Below, piece by piece: positions 1 through 8,245 of a DNA stretch of 64,000 nt. The position numbers and the translations under genes are program-made. The stretch is taken from positions 8,992 to 72,991 of the forward strand of contig JAYWGO010000058.1 in the NCBI GenBank assembly GCA_043778205.1. Reading direction: 5' to 3'. The notes below the pieces were generated by a model. That model searched no databases. It was not told where the DNA came from and saw only the letters and a program-made list of their open reading frames with translations. This DNA comes from JAAFIP01 sp043778205. GTDB taxonomy: Bacteria > Pseudomonadota > Gammaproteobacteria > Burkholderiales > Burkholderiaceae_C. How positions within the stretch are numbered: the first letter of the stretch is position 1; every line of letters starts with the position of its first letter.

Positions 1-624
1 TTTACAGGCATCGCCGTGGTGCTGTCTGGTGGGGCCTCTGTGCGGGTGGGCGCTGCCCAACCACTGATGGAGCTTGGCAACGGTTTGCTGCTGGGCGTGC
101 CTTTGTCCTTCCTTTTATTTTGCGCAGTGTCGCTGGGCATCGGTGGGGTTTTGAAGTTCAGCCCCTATGGCATACGGCTTTTTTTAATGGGTACCAACCC
201 CAAAGCAGCGCGCTACGCAGGCTTTGCGCAAGCGCGCTTGCTGGTAACCACCTACGCACTGTGCGGCGCAGTAGCAGGCTTGGCAGGTGTGTTGATAGCC
301 TCAAGGAATGTGAACGTTAAATGGGATTACGGCCAGTCGTATTTGCTGATTGCAATTTTGATTACCGTGATGGCGGGTGTTAAACCCGAGGGTGGTTACG
401 GCCGCATGGTCTGCCTGTTTTTGTCCACCACCGCCTTGCAGCTGCTCTCTAGCATGCTCAATTTTATGCAAGTGTCTAACTTTTTCAGAGACTTCGCCTG
501 GGGTGCACTGCTGATGATTTTCTTGGCCTCGGGGCGTTATGCGCTGTTTGACAAGGCCACTGACAAATTGCGTTTCTACCTATCTTTGGTACGGTCCCCT
601 CCTGTGCCAAAGAGCCATCCTTGA
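1..624 (+). CDS. Sugar ABC transporter permease, RbsC family (5' truncated by window)
   Basis: The reading frame is open from base 1 and ends in TGA at 622-624, so only the C-terminal ~207 residues are present. The protein is strongly hydrophobic, with several membrane segments. It carries the conserved cytoplasmic loop of RbsC/LsrC/XylH-type permeases (LFLMGTNPKAARYAGFAQAR), which contacts the ATPase. It is followed 11 bases later by the binding-protein gene and is the first of two permeases in this operon, suggesting a heterodimeric channel. Family is secure; substrate is not readable. Confidence 0.88.
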   Translation, partial: FTGIAVVLSGGASVRVGAAQPLMELGNGLLLGVPLSFLLFCAVSLGIGGVLKFSPYGIRLFLMGTNPKAARYAGFAQARLLVTTYALCGAVAGLAGVLIASRNVNVKWDYGQSYLLIAILITVMAGVKPEGGYGRMVCLFLSTTALQLLSSMLNFMQVSNFFRDFAWGALLMIFLASGRYALFDKATDKLRFYLSLVRSPPVPKSHP

Positions 625-635
625 GGGTTCACTAC

Positions 636-1646
636 ATGGAGACTGAATTGAAAGCTAAACCTACCACCATTGCCGTTGCGGCATTATTGATCACTGCATC
701 TGTGGGCGTACTCAACGCACAAGACAAGCCTGTGATTTCCACCGTTGTCAAAATCAGCGGGATACCATGGTTTAACCGTATGGAAGTGGGCGTGAAGGAG
801 TACGCCGCAGCAACCCCTACGGTGACGGCCAGCCAAAGCGGCCCCGCTACCGCAGATGCAGCGCAGCAGCTGAAAATTATTGAAGACTTGGTTGCGCGCA
901 AGGTCAGCGCGTTGGCTGTCGTCCCGATGGACCCGGCGGTGATTGAAGGCGTGCTCAAGCGTGCCATGGACCGCGGCATAGTAGTAGTGACCCACGAAGC
1001 CGATAACCAGAAAAACACCAACGCCAATATCGAAGCCTTCGATAACGCTGCGTATGGCGTGGCACTGAACGAAAAGCTGTCTTCCTGCATGGGCCAAAAA
1101 GGCAAGTGGACATCGTTTGTGGGCTCGCTGGGCAGCCGCACCCACCTGCAGTGGGTCGATGCCGGTGCTGCCAATGCCAAAAAATACGCGGGCATGACTT
1201 TGGTGGACGCCAAAAACGAGTCCTTCGACGATGCCAACAAAACCTATGAAAAAGCCAAGGAAATCTTGCGCAAGCACCCTGATATTCGCGGCTTCCAAAG
1301 CTCGGCGGGCAACGACGTAATAGGCATTGGCCGCGCTGTTGAAGAGGCCGGTTTGGCAGGCAAGGTGTGCGTGGTAGGCACGGGCTTGCCTACGCCGTCT
1401 GCCAAGCTGATCGAGTCGGGTGCGATCACCGCTATCGGCTTTTGGGATCCAAAAGATGCCGGTCTTGCCATGAACAAAACGGCCAAGTTGTTGCTTGACA
1501 AGCAGCCGCTGACCGACGGTATGAGTTTGGGGGTTAAGGGCTACGAGAAAGTAAGCGTCACCAAAGGCCCAGGCCAAGGCTTTTTGTTGGTGGGCAATGC
1601 CATGGTGATTGCCGACAAATCTACCTACAAAAACTTCTTGTTCTAA
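636..1646 (+). CDS. Periplasmic sugar-binding protein of ABC importer (Peripla_BP_4/RbsB-LsrB group)
   Basis: About 336 residues with an N-terminal signal peptide (hydrophobic stretch IAVAALLITASVGVLNA, likely cleaved before QDKP). The mature part has the two-lobed ligand-binding fold of the ribose/AI-2 group, with the lobe hallmark AQQLKIIEDLVARKVSALAV. I chose the ATG at 636 because it begins a normal signal peptide; a TTG at 621 overlapping the permease stop is possible. It sits between the two permease genes. A 10-bp perfect stem follows its stop codon and may raise its mRNA level over the ATPase. The ligand could be a pentose, a deoxyhexose, a tetrose/tetritol or an AI-2-like molecule; the sequence does not decide. 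Confidence 0.85.
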   Translation: METELKAKPTTIAVAALLITASVGVLNAQDKPVISTVVKISGIPWFNRMEVGVKEYAAATPTVTASQSGPATADAAQQLKIIEDLVARKVSALAVVPMDPAVIEGVLKRAMDRGIVVVTHEADNQKNTNANIEAFDNAAYGVALNEKLSSCMGQKGKWTSFVGSLGSRTHLQWVDAGAANAKKYAGMTLVDAKNESFDDANKTYEKAKEILRKHPDIRGFQSSAGNDVIGIGRAVEEAGLAGKVCVVGTGLPTPSAKLIESGAITAIGFWDPKDAGLAMNKTAKLLLDKQPLTDGMSLGVKGYEKVSVTKGPGQGFLLVGNAMVIADKSTYKNFLF

Positions 1647-1656
1647 AGTCTGCTGC

Positions 1657-1692
1657 GTGGAGAAGCGCTGCAGCAGCAGAGGGCTTCTCCAC
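1657..1692 (+). promoter_or_regulatory. Intercistronic hairpin after the binding-protein gene
   Basis: Arms GTGGAGAAGC (1657-1666) and GCTTCTCCAC (1683-1692) are perfectly complementary. The 16-base loop itself contains GCTGCAGC. No T-run follows, so it is unlikely to be a full terminator. Its position, ten bases after the binding-protein stop, fits the 3'-end stabilising or attenuating stem-loops known downstream of periplasmic binding-protein genes such as malE. Confidence 0.6.
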
Positions 1693-1724
1693 TGCATTGG
1701 CACTACGTAAAGCAAGGGCGGCGA

Positions 1725-3308
1725 ATGGTGGGTATGCAGAACAATGTGGCGCAGGCTGCGCAGGTGACGGGGGTTGCAGAGCCCGCTTTTCTGGAAGTTA
1801 TCGGTGTCCATAAACGCTTTGGCGGTGTGCATGCGTTGCGCGGCGTCAGCATGGTGATTGAGCGCGGCAAAATTTACCATTTACTGGGCGAAAACGGCTG
1901 TGGCAAAAGCACCCTGATAAAAATTATCTCGGGTGCCCAGCCCCCAGACGAGGGCTTGATTACCATAGAAGGTGTGGCACACAAAGCGCTCTCGCCTATT
2001 GCCTCACTCACAGCGGGGATAGAGACGGTGTACCAAGACCTGTCTTTGATTCCCAATTTGACCGTGGCTGAAAACGTGGCGCTGACGGAGCAGCTGGTCA
2101 AATCGCAGGGCAGCCTGGCGCGCCGCTTAGACCGGACTGCGCTACAGAGCACGGCATGCCGCGCGCTGGCGGCTGTTAATTTGCCGACCACCGACGAATT
2201 TTTAAGTACCGTAGTGAGTGGTCTGCCCTTAGCAGTGCGCCAGCTGGTGGCCATTGCCCGCGCTATGGCCACGCAGGCTAAATTGGTCATCATGGACGAG
2301 CCCACCACCTCACTGACGCGCAAAGAGGTAGATAACCTGATTGGCGTAGTTGAAGGGCTGCGCAAAGACCGTGTGGCGGTACTGTTTGTAACCCACAAAC
2401 TCGATGAGTGCTACAGCATTGGGGGCCAAGCGGTTGTTTTCAGAGATGGGCAGTGCGTAGCCCAAGGCCCGGTGCAAAGTTACACCAAAATGCAGCTGGG
2501 CCAGCTCATGACCGGCCGTGAGATTGACGCTACCCGCTACCGCCGCGCAGGCTATTTGGACGAGACTTTGCTGCAAGTTGCAGGGCTTGGCCGCCAGCGC
2601 CATTTCACTGGTGTGAGCTTTACCCTCAGACGCGGCGAAATACTAGGCATTACAGGCCTGATGGACTCTGGCCGCAACGAGCTTGCCTTGGCCATTGCCG
2701 GTGTAGCGGTGGCTACGCAAGGAACACTGACTTTGGCGGGCAAGCCCATCAGCCTGCGCAGCCCTGCCGATGCGATCAAGCACGGTATTGGCTACGTGCC
2801 CGAAGACCGGCTGGGGGAAGGGCTGTTTTTGGACAAACCTATTTTGTCCAACATAGTGGCGGCCATTTTGGACCAACTGCGCACTGCTTTGGGCTTGCTG
2901 GACTGGCGCAAGTCGCGCTTGATTGCACAAGACCTGGTAGAAGAACTGCGCATAGCGACACCCAGTGTAGATTTGCCAGTGCAGTCCCTCTCGGGTGGCA
3001 ATCAGCAGCGGGTTTTGATTGCGCGCTGGCTGACGATAAAGCCGCAGCTGTTGGTGCTGCACGGCCCTACTGTAGGGGTCGATGTAGGCTCTAAAGACAC
3101 GATATACAAAGCCATCCAAGCGCTGGCCCAAAAGGGTTTGGGTGTCATTATCATCAGCGACGATTTGCCCGAGCTGGTGCAAAATGCAGACCGTATTTTG
3201 GTCATGCGGGACGGGAAAATACAGGCTGAATTTGCGGGTGACACTGCGCAAGAAGAGACCCTTTACCGGGCCATGCTGGCGACAGACAAGGAGCCTGCAG
3301 ATGCGTAG
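1725..3308 (+). CDS. Sugar ABC transporter ATPase with two NBDs (RbsA family), second Walker B altered
   Basis: 527 residues, the usual size for a fused RbsA/XylG/LsrA-type ATPase. NBD1 has Walker A GENGCGKST, signature-like region LPLAVRQLVAIARAMA and Walker B LVIMDEPTTSL. NBD2 has the usual degenerate P-loop (GLMDSGRNELA) and a good signature LSGGNQQRVLIARWL. Its Walker B, however, reads LLVLHGPTVGVD, where family members normally have DEPTRGVD: the acidic Asp-Glu pair is replaced by His-Gly. ATP hydrolysis therefore probably depends on NBD1. Start ATG 1725 follows an AAGGG-type ribosome site; the stop overlaps the second permease by 8 bases. Confidence 0.9.
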   Translation: MVGMQNNVAQAAQVTGVAEPAFLEVIGVHKRFGGVHALRGVSMVIERGKIYHLLGENGCGKSTLIKIISGAQPPDEGLITIEGVAHKALSPIASLTAGIETVYQDLSLIPNLTVAENVALTEQLVKSQGSLARRLDRTALQSTACRALAAVNLPTTDEFLSTVVSGLPLAVRQLVAIARAMATQAKLVIMDEPTTSLTRKEVDNLIGVVEGLRKDRVAVLFVTHKLDECYSIGGQAVVFRDGQCVAQGPVQSYTKMQLGQLMTGREIDATRYRRAGYLDETLLQVAGLGRQRHFTGVSFTLRRGEILGITGLMDSGRNELALAIAGVAVATQGTLTLAGKPISLRSPADAIKHGIGYVPEDRLGEGLFLDKPILSNIVAAILDQLRTALGLLDWRKSRLIAQDLVEELRIATPSVDLPVQSLSGGNQQRVLIARWLTIKPQLLVLHGPTVGVDVGSKDTIYKAIQALAQKGLGVIIISDDLPELVQNADRILVMRDGKIQAEFAGDTAQEETLYRAMLATDKEPADA

Positions 3309-4377
3309 CCCAAACCCTGCCGTGACCAGCGAGCGAAGCGAGGCTACCCGTGCGCCTGGCGAGGCCGCCAACCGCATGCAAAGTGCATCTGGCATCGTTA
3401 ACCGTGTGCGAGACCGTCTGGAAAAGCGCCCAGAATTCTTCACACTTTTTTTGCTGATTGCACTGGGCGCGTTTGTAGGTTTTATCAACCCTGATTTTTT
3501 CCAGGTAGCTACTTTTTTTGATATTGCCCGCTCTAGCACCGTGATTGGTTTATTTGCACTGGGCGTCTTTGTTATATTGGCGGCAGGCGGCATTGATGTG
3601 TCGTTTACTGCGATTGCAGCTTTGTCCATGTATTCAGTCACCAAGCTGGTGTCCGTTTATTTCCCGGAAACGCCGATCTTGCTGGTTTTTATAGCGTCTA
3701 CCTTAGGCGGCGCTTTGCTGGGTTTGGTTAATGGCCTGCTGGTGCATGAACTGCGGGCTCCGCCTTTGATTGTCACCATCGGTACGCAGTACCTTTTCAG
3801 AGGCCTGCTGCTGACTTTTATCGGCACCGTTTGGATTATCGATTTGCCAGTGCAAATGGACAGCTTTGGGAAAATACCGCTCATCTCGTTTGTGACAGAG
3901 CGCGCTACCAAAGTAATTTTGCCGGCGTTTGTGCTGGTACTGCTGTTTGCAGCCCTGCTAACTTGGTGGATTTTAAACCGCACCCTCATGGGCAAGGCCA
4001 TATTTGCGGTGGGCGGTAGCCCAGCCATAGCAGAGCGTTTGGGCTACAGCCTGCGCTCTGTGCACTTTTTTATATTCAGCTACACCGGTGCGCTGGCGGG
4101 TTTGGCGGGAATGATCCATGTGTGCAGTAACCGGCTGGCCAATCCGTTTGACTTGGTGGGCATCGAGATTGATGTGATCGCCGCAGTCGTGCTGGGCGGG
4201 GCGCGCATTACAGGGGGTACCGGCACAGTGATAGGTACCGTATTGGGTGTATTTCTGGTGGTCATGGTCAACAACGTACTGATCATGGCGGGCGTTCCCA
4301 GTACGTGGCAACGTGTCGTGGTGGGTTCGTTCATTTTGGTGGCGGGCATATTTTTTGTGCTGCGAAAAAAGCAGTGA
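3301..4377 (+). CDS. Sugar ABC transporter permease, RbsC family (second permease)
   Basis: About 358 residues. A hydrophilic N-terminal extension of ~45 residues precedes multiple membrane helices. Hallmarks include AAGGIDVSFTAIAALS (the GGIDLS motif of RbsC) and the coupling loop LMGKAIFAVGGSPAIAERLG. Start ATG 3301 lies inside the 3' end of the ATPase gene (8-base overlap), a sign of translational coupling. Together with the truncated permease at the window start it makes a two-permease importer, as in LsrC/LsrD. A 73-base gap separates it from the metabolic genes. Confidence 0.9.
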   Translation: MRSPNPAVTSERSEATRAPGEAANRMQSASGIVNRVRDRLEKRPEFFTLFLLIALGAFVGFINPDFFQVATFFDIARSSTVIGLFALGVFVILAAGGIDVSFTAIAALSMYSVTKLVSVYFPETPILLVFIASTLGGALLGLVNGLLVHELRAPPLIVTIGTQYLFRGLLLTFIGTVWIIDLPVQMDSFGKIPLISFVTERATKVILPAFVLVLLFAALLTWWILNRTLMGKAIFAVGGSPAIAERLGYSLRSVHFFIFSYTGALAGLAGMIHVCSNRLANPFDLVGIEIDVIAAVVLGGARITGGTGTVIGTVLGVFLVVMVNNVLIMAGVPSTWQRVVVGSFILVAGIFFVLRKKQ

Positions 4378-4450
4378 AATCGCAAAGCTACAAGGCTTTT
4401 ATGTGCAGCGGTGTTGGTCAATCCAGCAAAATTTAGCTAAAGGAAAATAT

Positions 4451-5455
4451 ATGAAAAAATTTTTAAACAACCCCGAAAATTTTGTCCATGAAATGCTGGA
4501 CGGCATTTACATGGCCCATCCAAAGCAACTGGGCTATGTGGCCGATGACCGCCATTGCATGGTCGTCAAGCCCGTTGTTAAAAACAAGGTGGGCATTGCA
4601 ACCGGCGGCGGCTCTGGGCACTTGCCGCTTTTTTTGGGCTACGTGGGCGCAGGCTTGCTCGACGGCGCAGCCGTGGGCGGGGTGTTCCAGTCGCCCAGTG
4701 CCGACCAAATGCTGGAGGTGACCAAGGCCATTGACCAAGGCGCTGGTGTGCTGTACATCTACGGCAACTACAGCGGCGATATTTTGAACTTTGACATGGC
4801 GACCGAGATGGCTGAGATGGAAAAAATCAAGGTACTTTCTGTGGTAGGCAATGACGACGTAGCCTCGTCGCCCAAAGGTCAGGAGCACAAACGCCGCGGT
4901 GTTGCAGGTATATTTTTTGTGTTCAAAGCAGCAGGGGCTGCCGCAGCAGAGGGTATGGCGCTAGACGAGGTACAACGCGTTGCTGAAAAAGCCAAAGCCA
5001 ACACCCGCACGATGGGCGTGGCACTCACGCCTTGTATCGTGCCCGAAGTGGGGCATGCCACTTTCAGCATCGGCGAAAAGGAAATGGAAATCGGCATGGG
5101 CATCCACGGCGAGCCAGGCATACGCCGTGGTGCACTGTTACCTGCCGATGCCATAGTCGAAGAAATGATGAAGCCCATTTTGGCTGAGCGCGCGCTGGCC
5201 AGGGGAGATGAAGTGGCCGTGTTGGTTAACGGTTTGGGTGCAACCCCCAAAGAAGAGCTTTATGTACTGTTTCGCAAAGTGTCGGCTATTTTGCAGGCGC
5301 AAGGCGTGTCCATTTTTCATGTCTATATCGGCGAGTTTGCGACGTCGATGGAAATGGCGGGCGCGTCGATCTCAATTTTGTACCTGGACGATGAGCTAAA
5401 ACGGCTGGTGGCTGCGCCGGCCTCGTCGCCGTTTTTTATGCAAAACCAACTTTAA
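4451..5455 (+). CDS. dhaK: DhaK-like subunit, dihydroxyacetone/erythrulose-type kinase
   Basis: 334 residues, normal for DhaK. It shows the substrate-domain motif GGGSGHLPLFLGYVG near residue 55 and the GMGIHGEPG motif, whose His forms the covalent hemiaminal with the ketose substrate in characterised DhaK proteins. ATG 4451 follows AAAGGAAA, a good ribosome site. It is partnered by DhaL eleven bases downstream. No DhaM phosphotransfer subunit is present, so the pair may use ATP directly, as described for tetrulose (erythrulose) kinases of this family. In a sugar ABC operon the substrate may be a C3 or C4 ketose rather than dihydroxyacetone. Confidence 0.85.
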   Translation: MKKFLNNPENFVHEMLDGIYMAHPKQLGYVADDRHCMVVKPVVKNKVGIATGGGSGHLPLFLGYVGAGLLDGAAVGGVFQSPSADQMLEVTKAIDQGAGVLYIYGNYSGDILNFDMATEMAEMEKIKVLSVVGNDDVASSPKGQEHKRRGVAGIFFVFKAAGAAAAEGMALDEVQRVAEKAKANTRTMGVALTPCIVPEVGHATFSIGEKEMEIGMGIHGEPGIRRGALLPADAIVEEMMKPILAERALARGDEVAVLVNGLGATPKEELYVLFRKVSAILQAQGVSIFHVYIGEFATSMEMAGASISILYLDDELKRLVAAPASSPFFMQNQL

Positions 5456-5466
5456 GGCTACGCACC

Positions 5467-6123
5467 ATGCAGAGTATTGCGAGAGAAAGCCTGGCGGCCT
5501 TGTTTGAAGCCTTGCGTGATGTTTTTGCAGCGCAGCGCGAGGCACTGATTGCACTGGACGGCAAAGTAGGGGACAGCGATTTGGGCATCACCATGAACAA
5601 AGCCTTTAACGCTGCGTATGAGACTGTGCGCCTTAACGCGGCAGACCCCATAGGCAAAACCTTGCAACTGGCCGGCATGGCCATGGCCAAAGCCGCACCC
5701 TCGACCATGGGCACTTTGGTCGCCACAGGATTCATGCGCGGTGGCAAAGCACTGGAAGGCGCAGTAGCGTGGGGTACGCCCGAAATGCATGCTTTTTGGA
5801 ATGCTTTTTTAAACGGTGTGGCAGAGCGCGGCAAAGCACAGCCGGGTGACAAAACTGTGCTGGACGTGCTGGGGCCAATTGCCATGGCACTGCAAGCTGC
5901 CCAGGCTGATGGGTTGGAGCTGCCCCAGGCTTTGCACAAGGCAAGCCAGGCCGCTGCTGCGGGCCTAGAGGCCACCAAAGCCATGGTTGCGCAGCACGGA
6001 AAAGCAGCCTGCTTTCAAGAAAAAACCATCGGTCTGCAAGACGCAGGTGCCACGGTAGGTTTTTTGCTGATTGACACCTTGCACACTTTTGCAAGCAAAT
6101 CCTTGGCACCCGCCCAGCCATGA
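5467..6123 (+). CDS. dhaL: DhaL-like nucleotide-binding subunit of the DhaK/DhaL kinase
   Basis: 218 residues. The N-terminal motif GDSDLGITMNKAF corresponds to the Mg-nucleotide-binding acidic loop of DhaL, and the helical barrel segment STMGTLVATGFMRGG corresponds to the second conserved motif. It would supply the nucleotide for phosphoryl transfer to the substrate held by DhaK. The stop overlaps the next start in ATGA (6120-6123), indicating coupling to the FGGY kinase gene. The metal-loop variant GDSDLG differs from the commoner GDGDHG/GDADTG, which may reflect a divergent nucleotide or substrate preference. Confidence 0.85.
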   Translation: MQSIARESLAALFEALRDVFAAQREALIALDGKVGDSDLGITMNKAFNAAYETVRLNAADPIGKTLQLAGMAMAKAAPSTMGTLVATGFMRGGKALEGAVAWGTPEMHAFWNAFLNGVAERGKAQPGDKTVLDVLGPIAMALQAAQADGLELPQALHKASQAAAAGLEATKAMVAQHGKAACFQEKTIGLQDAGATVGFLLIDTLHTFASKSLAPAQP

Positions 6124-7640
6124 AAGCTTATTTGCTGGGCATTGACGTAGGCACTTACAGCAGCAAGGCGGCGCTGACTGACCTTGCGGGCAAGGTGGTC
6201 TACAGCATGGCTGTGCCGCATAGCCTGTCCATGCCGCAGCCCGGCCATGTAGAGCAGGATGCCGACTTGGTGTGGTGGGCCGATGTGTGCGCACTAAGCC
6301 AGCAAGTGCTTGCGCACACCGGCATTGCACCAGACAGTATTGCCGCCATGGCTGTGAGCGCGATTGGCCCTTGCTTGCTGCCGCTAGACGCGCAAATGAG
6401 GCCCTTGCGTCCTGCAATTTTGTATGGGGTAGACGTGCGCGCCAGCCGGGAAATTGAGGCACTTGAGCGAGAACTCGGTGCCCGTGACATTGCCGAGTTT
6501 TCGCTGATGGGGCTAACCAGCCAAGCCATAGGCCCCAAAATTCGCTGGCTGCAAAACCATGAGCCGCACATTTGGGCTGCCACTGCCAAGCTCACCTCGG
6601 CCACAGCGTACTTGGTCTACCGGCTGACTGGCAAGCACTGCATGGACCGCCACAGCGCCAGCCATTTCATGCCGTTATTTAACCCCCAAACAGGGCAGTG
6701 GGATGCCCGCTATGCACATGCTGTAGCCCCGCTTGGCTGGTTGCCTGCGCTAGGCTGGGCGCATGAGTTGGCTGGCCACCTGCATGCGGATGCTGCTGCT
6801 GCCACAGGCTTGGCAGCGGGCACGCCTGTGGCTTTTGGCACTATTGATGCGCTGAGCGAGGCCATCAGCGTGGGCGTGGTGAACCCTGGAGATTTGATGC
6901 TGATGTACGGCAGCACCACTTTTTTTGTTTTGGTGCAAGACCAGCCCACCCCAGACCCTAGGGTGTGGACTGTAGCCGGCGCATGCGCAGGGCAGTTTAA
7001 CTTGGCCGCTGGCATGGGCACTACGGGTAGCTTAACCCGCTGGTTCAAAGACGAGCTGGCGCGTGACATGACAGCTGACGGAGCCTACGGCGCATTGTTT
7101 GCAGCGGCCTCGGCGGTACCTGCTGGCAGCGGCGGCCTGCTGGTACTGCCTTACTTCAGTGGTGAACGCACACCGATTAACGACCCACAAGCCAGCGGCA
7201 TGATTGCGGGGCTCAATCTCACGCATACGCGAGAACAGTTGTTCAGGGCTACGCTAGAGGGCGTGGGGTTTGGCGTGCGGCACAACATGGAGACCTTTGC
7301 CGACATTGGTGCCCGCATCAACCGGGTGGTGGCTGTGGGCGGCGGCACGCAGACCGCCACGTGGCTGCAAATTGTGTCTGACATCACTGGCATTACGCAA
7401 ATTTTGCCCAAGGTCACCCTCGGTGCATCCTATGGCAACGCGTACCTGGCAGGGCTCGCAGCCGGTGTGCTGCCGCCGCAAAACACGCACCCTTGGGTGC
7501 AGGTTGACCGCTTGGTTAAGCCCGATGCCAGCAAGCGCCCCCTGTACGATGCCATGTACACCCAGTACCTCAACCTCTACCAAGGCAGCAAAGCGGTGAT
7601 GCACCAGCTCAAAAGCATTACCGAACGCTATCCATCCTAA
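6120..7640 (+). CDS. FGGY-family carbohydrate kinase (xylulokinase-like)
   Basis: 506 residues with both FGGY domains. The N-terminal ATPase-fold signature is LLGIDVGTYSSKAALTD, the likely catalytic Asp is in GTIDALSEAISVG, and the C-terminal nucleotide motif is VVAVGGGTQTATWLQ. It should phosphorylate a ketose or polyol after import. It is translationally coupled to dhaL. Finding an FGGY kinase and a DhaK/DhaL kinase in one transport operon suggests two phosphorylation steps or two related substrates. Sequence alone does not tell xylulose, ribulose, fuculose or other specificities apart. Confidence 0.87.
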   Translation: MKAYLLGIDVGTYSSKAALTDLAGKVVYSMAVPHSLSMPQPGHVEQDADLVWWADVCALSQQVLAHTGIAPDSIAAMAVSAIGPCLLPLDAQMRPLRPAILYGVDVRASREIEALERELGARDIAEFSLMGLTSQAIGPKIRWLQNHEPHIWAATAKLTSATAYLVYRLTGKHCMDRHSASHFMPLFNPQTGQWDARYAHAVAPLGWLPALGWAHELAGHLHADAAAATGLAAGTPVAFGTIDALSEAISVGVVNPGDLMLMYGSTTFFVLVQDQPTPDPRVWTVAGACAGQFNLAAGMGTTGSLTRWFKDELARDMTADGAYGALFAAASAVPAGSGGLLVLPYFSGERTPINDPQASGMIAGLNLTHTREQLFRATLEGVGFGVRHNMETFADIGARINRVVAVGGGTQTATWLQIVSDITGITQILPKVTLGASYGNAYLAGLAAGVLPPQNTHPWVQVDRLVKPDASKRPLYDAMYTQYLNLYQGSKAVMHQLKSITERYPS

Positions 7641-7666
7641 GCTAGTCCAGTGAGGTAAGCTAAGAC

Positions 7667-8128
7667 ATGCTCAAAAATATCAACCCCTTGTTAAGCCCCC
7701 AGCTGCTGGAAGTTTTACGCGCCATGGGCCACGGCGACACGGTGTGCCTTGTGGATGGGAACTTTCCCGCCCAAGCGATCGCTGGAACAAAGCCGCTGAT
7801 TCGCATGGACGGTGTGGCCATGGGCGCTGCGGCCAGTGCCCTGTTGTCAGTCTTGCCGCTAGACACCTTTGTAGATGCACCTATCTTGCGCATGCAGGTG
7901 GTGGGCGAACCTGCGCAGTGGACCGATGTTCAACACGAGGTGCAGGCGCTGGCCTTTGAGCATGGCGGGCCGTCTTGTGCCATGGGTTCGTTAGAGCGCT
8001 TTGCGTTTTACGAGGCAGCGCGCCAGGCTTTTGCCGTCGTAGTTACGGGCGATTCGCGCGCCTATGGTTGTTTTCTGATTAAAAAGGGCGTGATTTTTAC
8101 CCCGTATGCCCCAGCAAATGCAAAATAA
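7667..8128 (+). CDS. fucU: FucU/RbsD-family sugar mutarotase
   Basis: 153 residues, close to FucU (about 140). The N-terminus MLKNINPLLSPQLLEVLRAM and the following GHGDTVCLVDGNFPA are typical of FucU. The His of GHGD is the conserved active-site residue, and YGCFLIKKGVI matches the C-terminal family motif. FucU interconverts alpha- and beta-anomers of L-fucose; RbsD acts on ribose. It ends the operon, 26 bases after the FGGY kinase. The symbol reflects family resemblance; the true sugar is unknown. The L-fucose operon 11 kb away has no mutarotase of its own. Confidence 0.8.
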   Translation: MLKNINPLLSPQLLEVLRAMGHGDTVCLVDGNFPAQAIAGTKPLIRMDGVAMGAAASALLSVLPLDTFVDAPILRMQVVGEPAQWTDVQHEVQALAFEHGGPSCAMGSLERFAFYEAARQAFAVVVTGDSRAYGCFLIKKGVIFTPYAPANAK

Positions 8129-8163
8129 CCGGATGAAAGATAACTTTGCAAAAATACAGCATG

Positions 8164-8215
8164 CTACTGTATTAATAGCTGCTCATGCAGCATTTCCTTG
8201 GGTCATAGGGCTAAA
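8164..8215 (+). repeat. Interspersed palindromic repeat, copy 1
   Basis: Near-consensus copy: GCTACTGTATTAATAGC, then the palindrome core GCTGCTCATGCAGC, then ATTTCCTTGGG and a GGGCTAAAA end. It lies between the convergent fucU and IclR genes. Eight further copies occur in the window. Confidence 0.85.
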
Positions 8216-8245
8216 ACGCTTGAAAAACTGCCCCAAAGCCGAGTT

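Noticed and set aside
684..1880. Long minus-strand open frame opposite the binding-protein gene
   Set aside because: It is antisense to a clear signal-peptide-bearing binding protein, has no recognisable domain and is rich in His/Arg/Gln typical of antisense frames in GC-rich coding DNA.
6120..7640. LsrK (AI-2 kinase) identity for the FGGY kinase, given the LsrB-like binding protein and two permeases
   Set aside because: The N-terminus and overall motif pattern are xylulokinase-like, not LsrK-like, and lsrF/lsrG/lsrR equivalents are absent.
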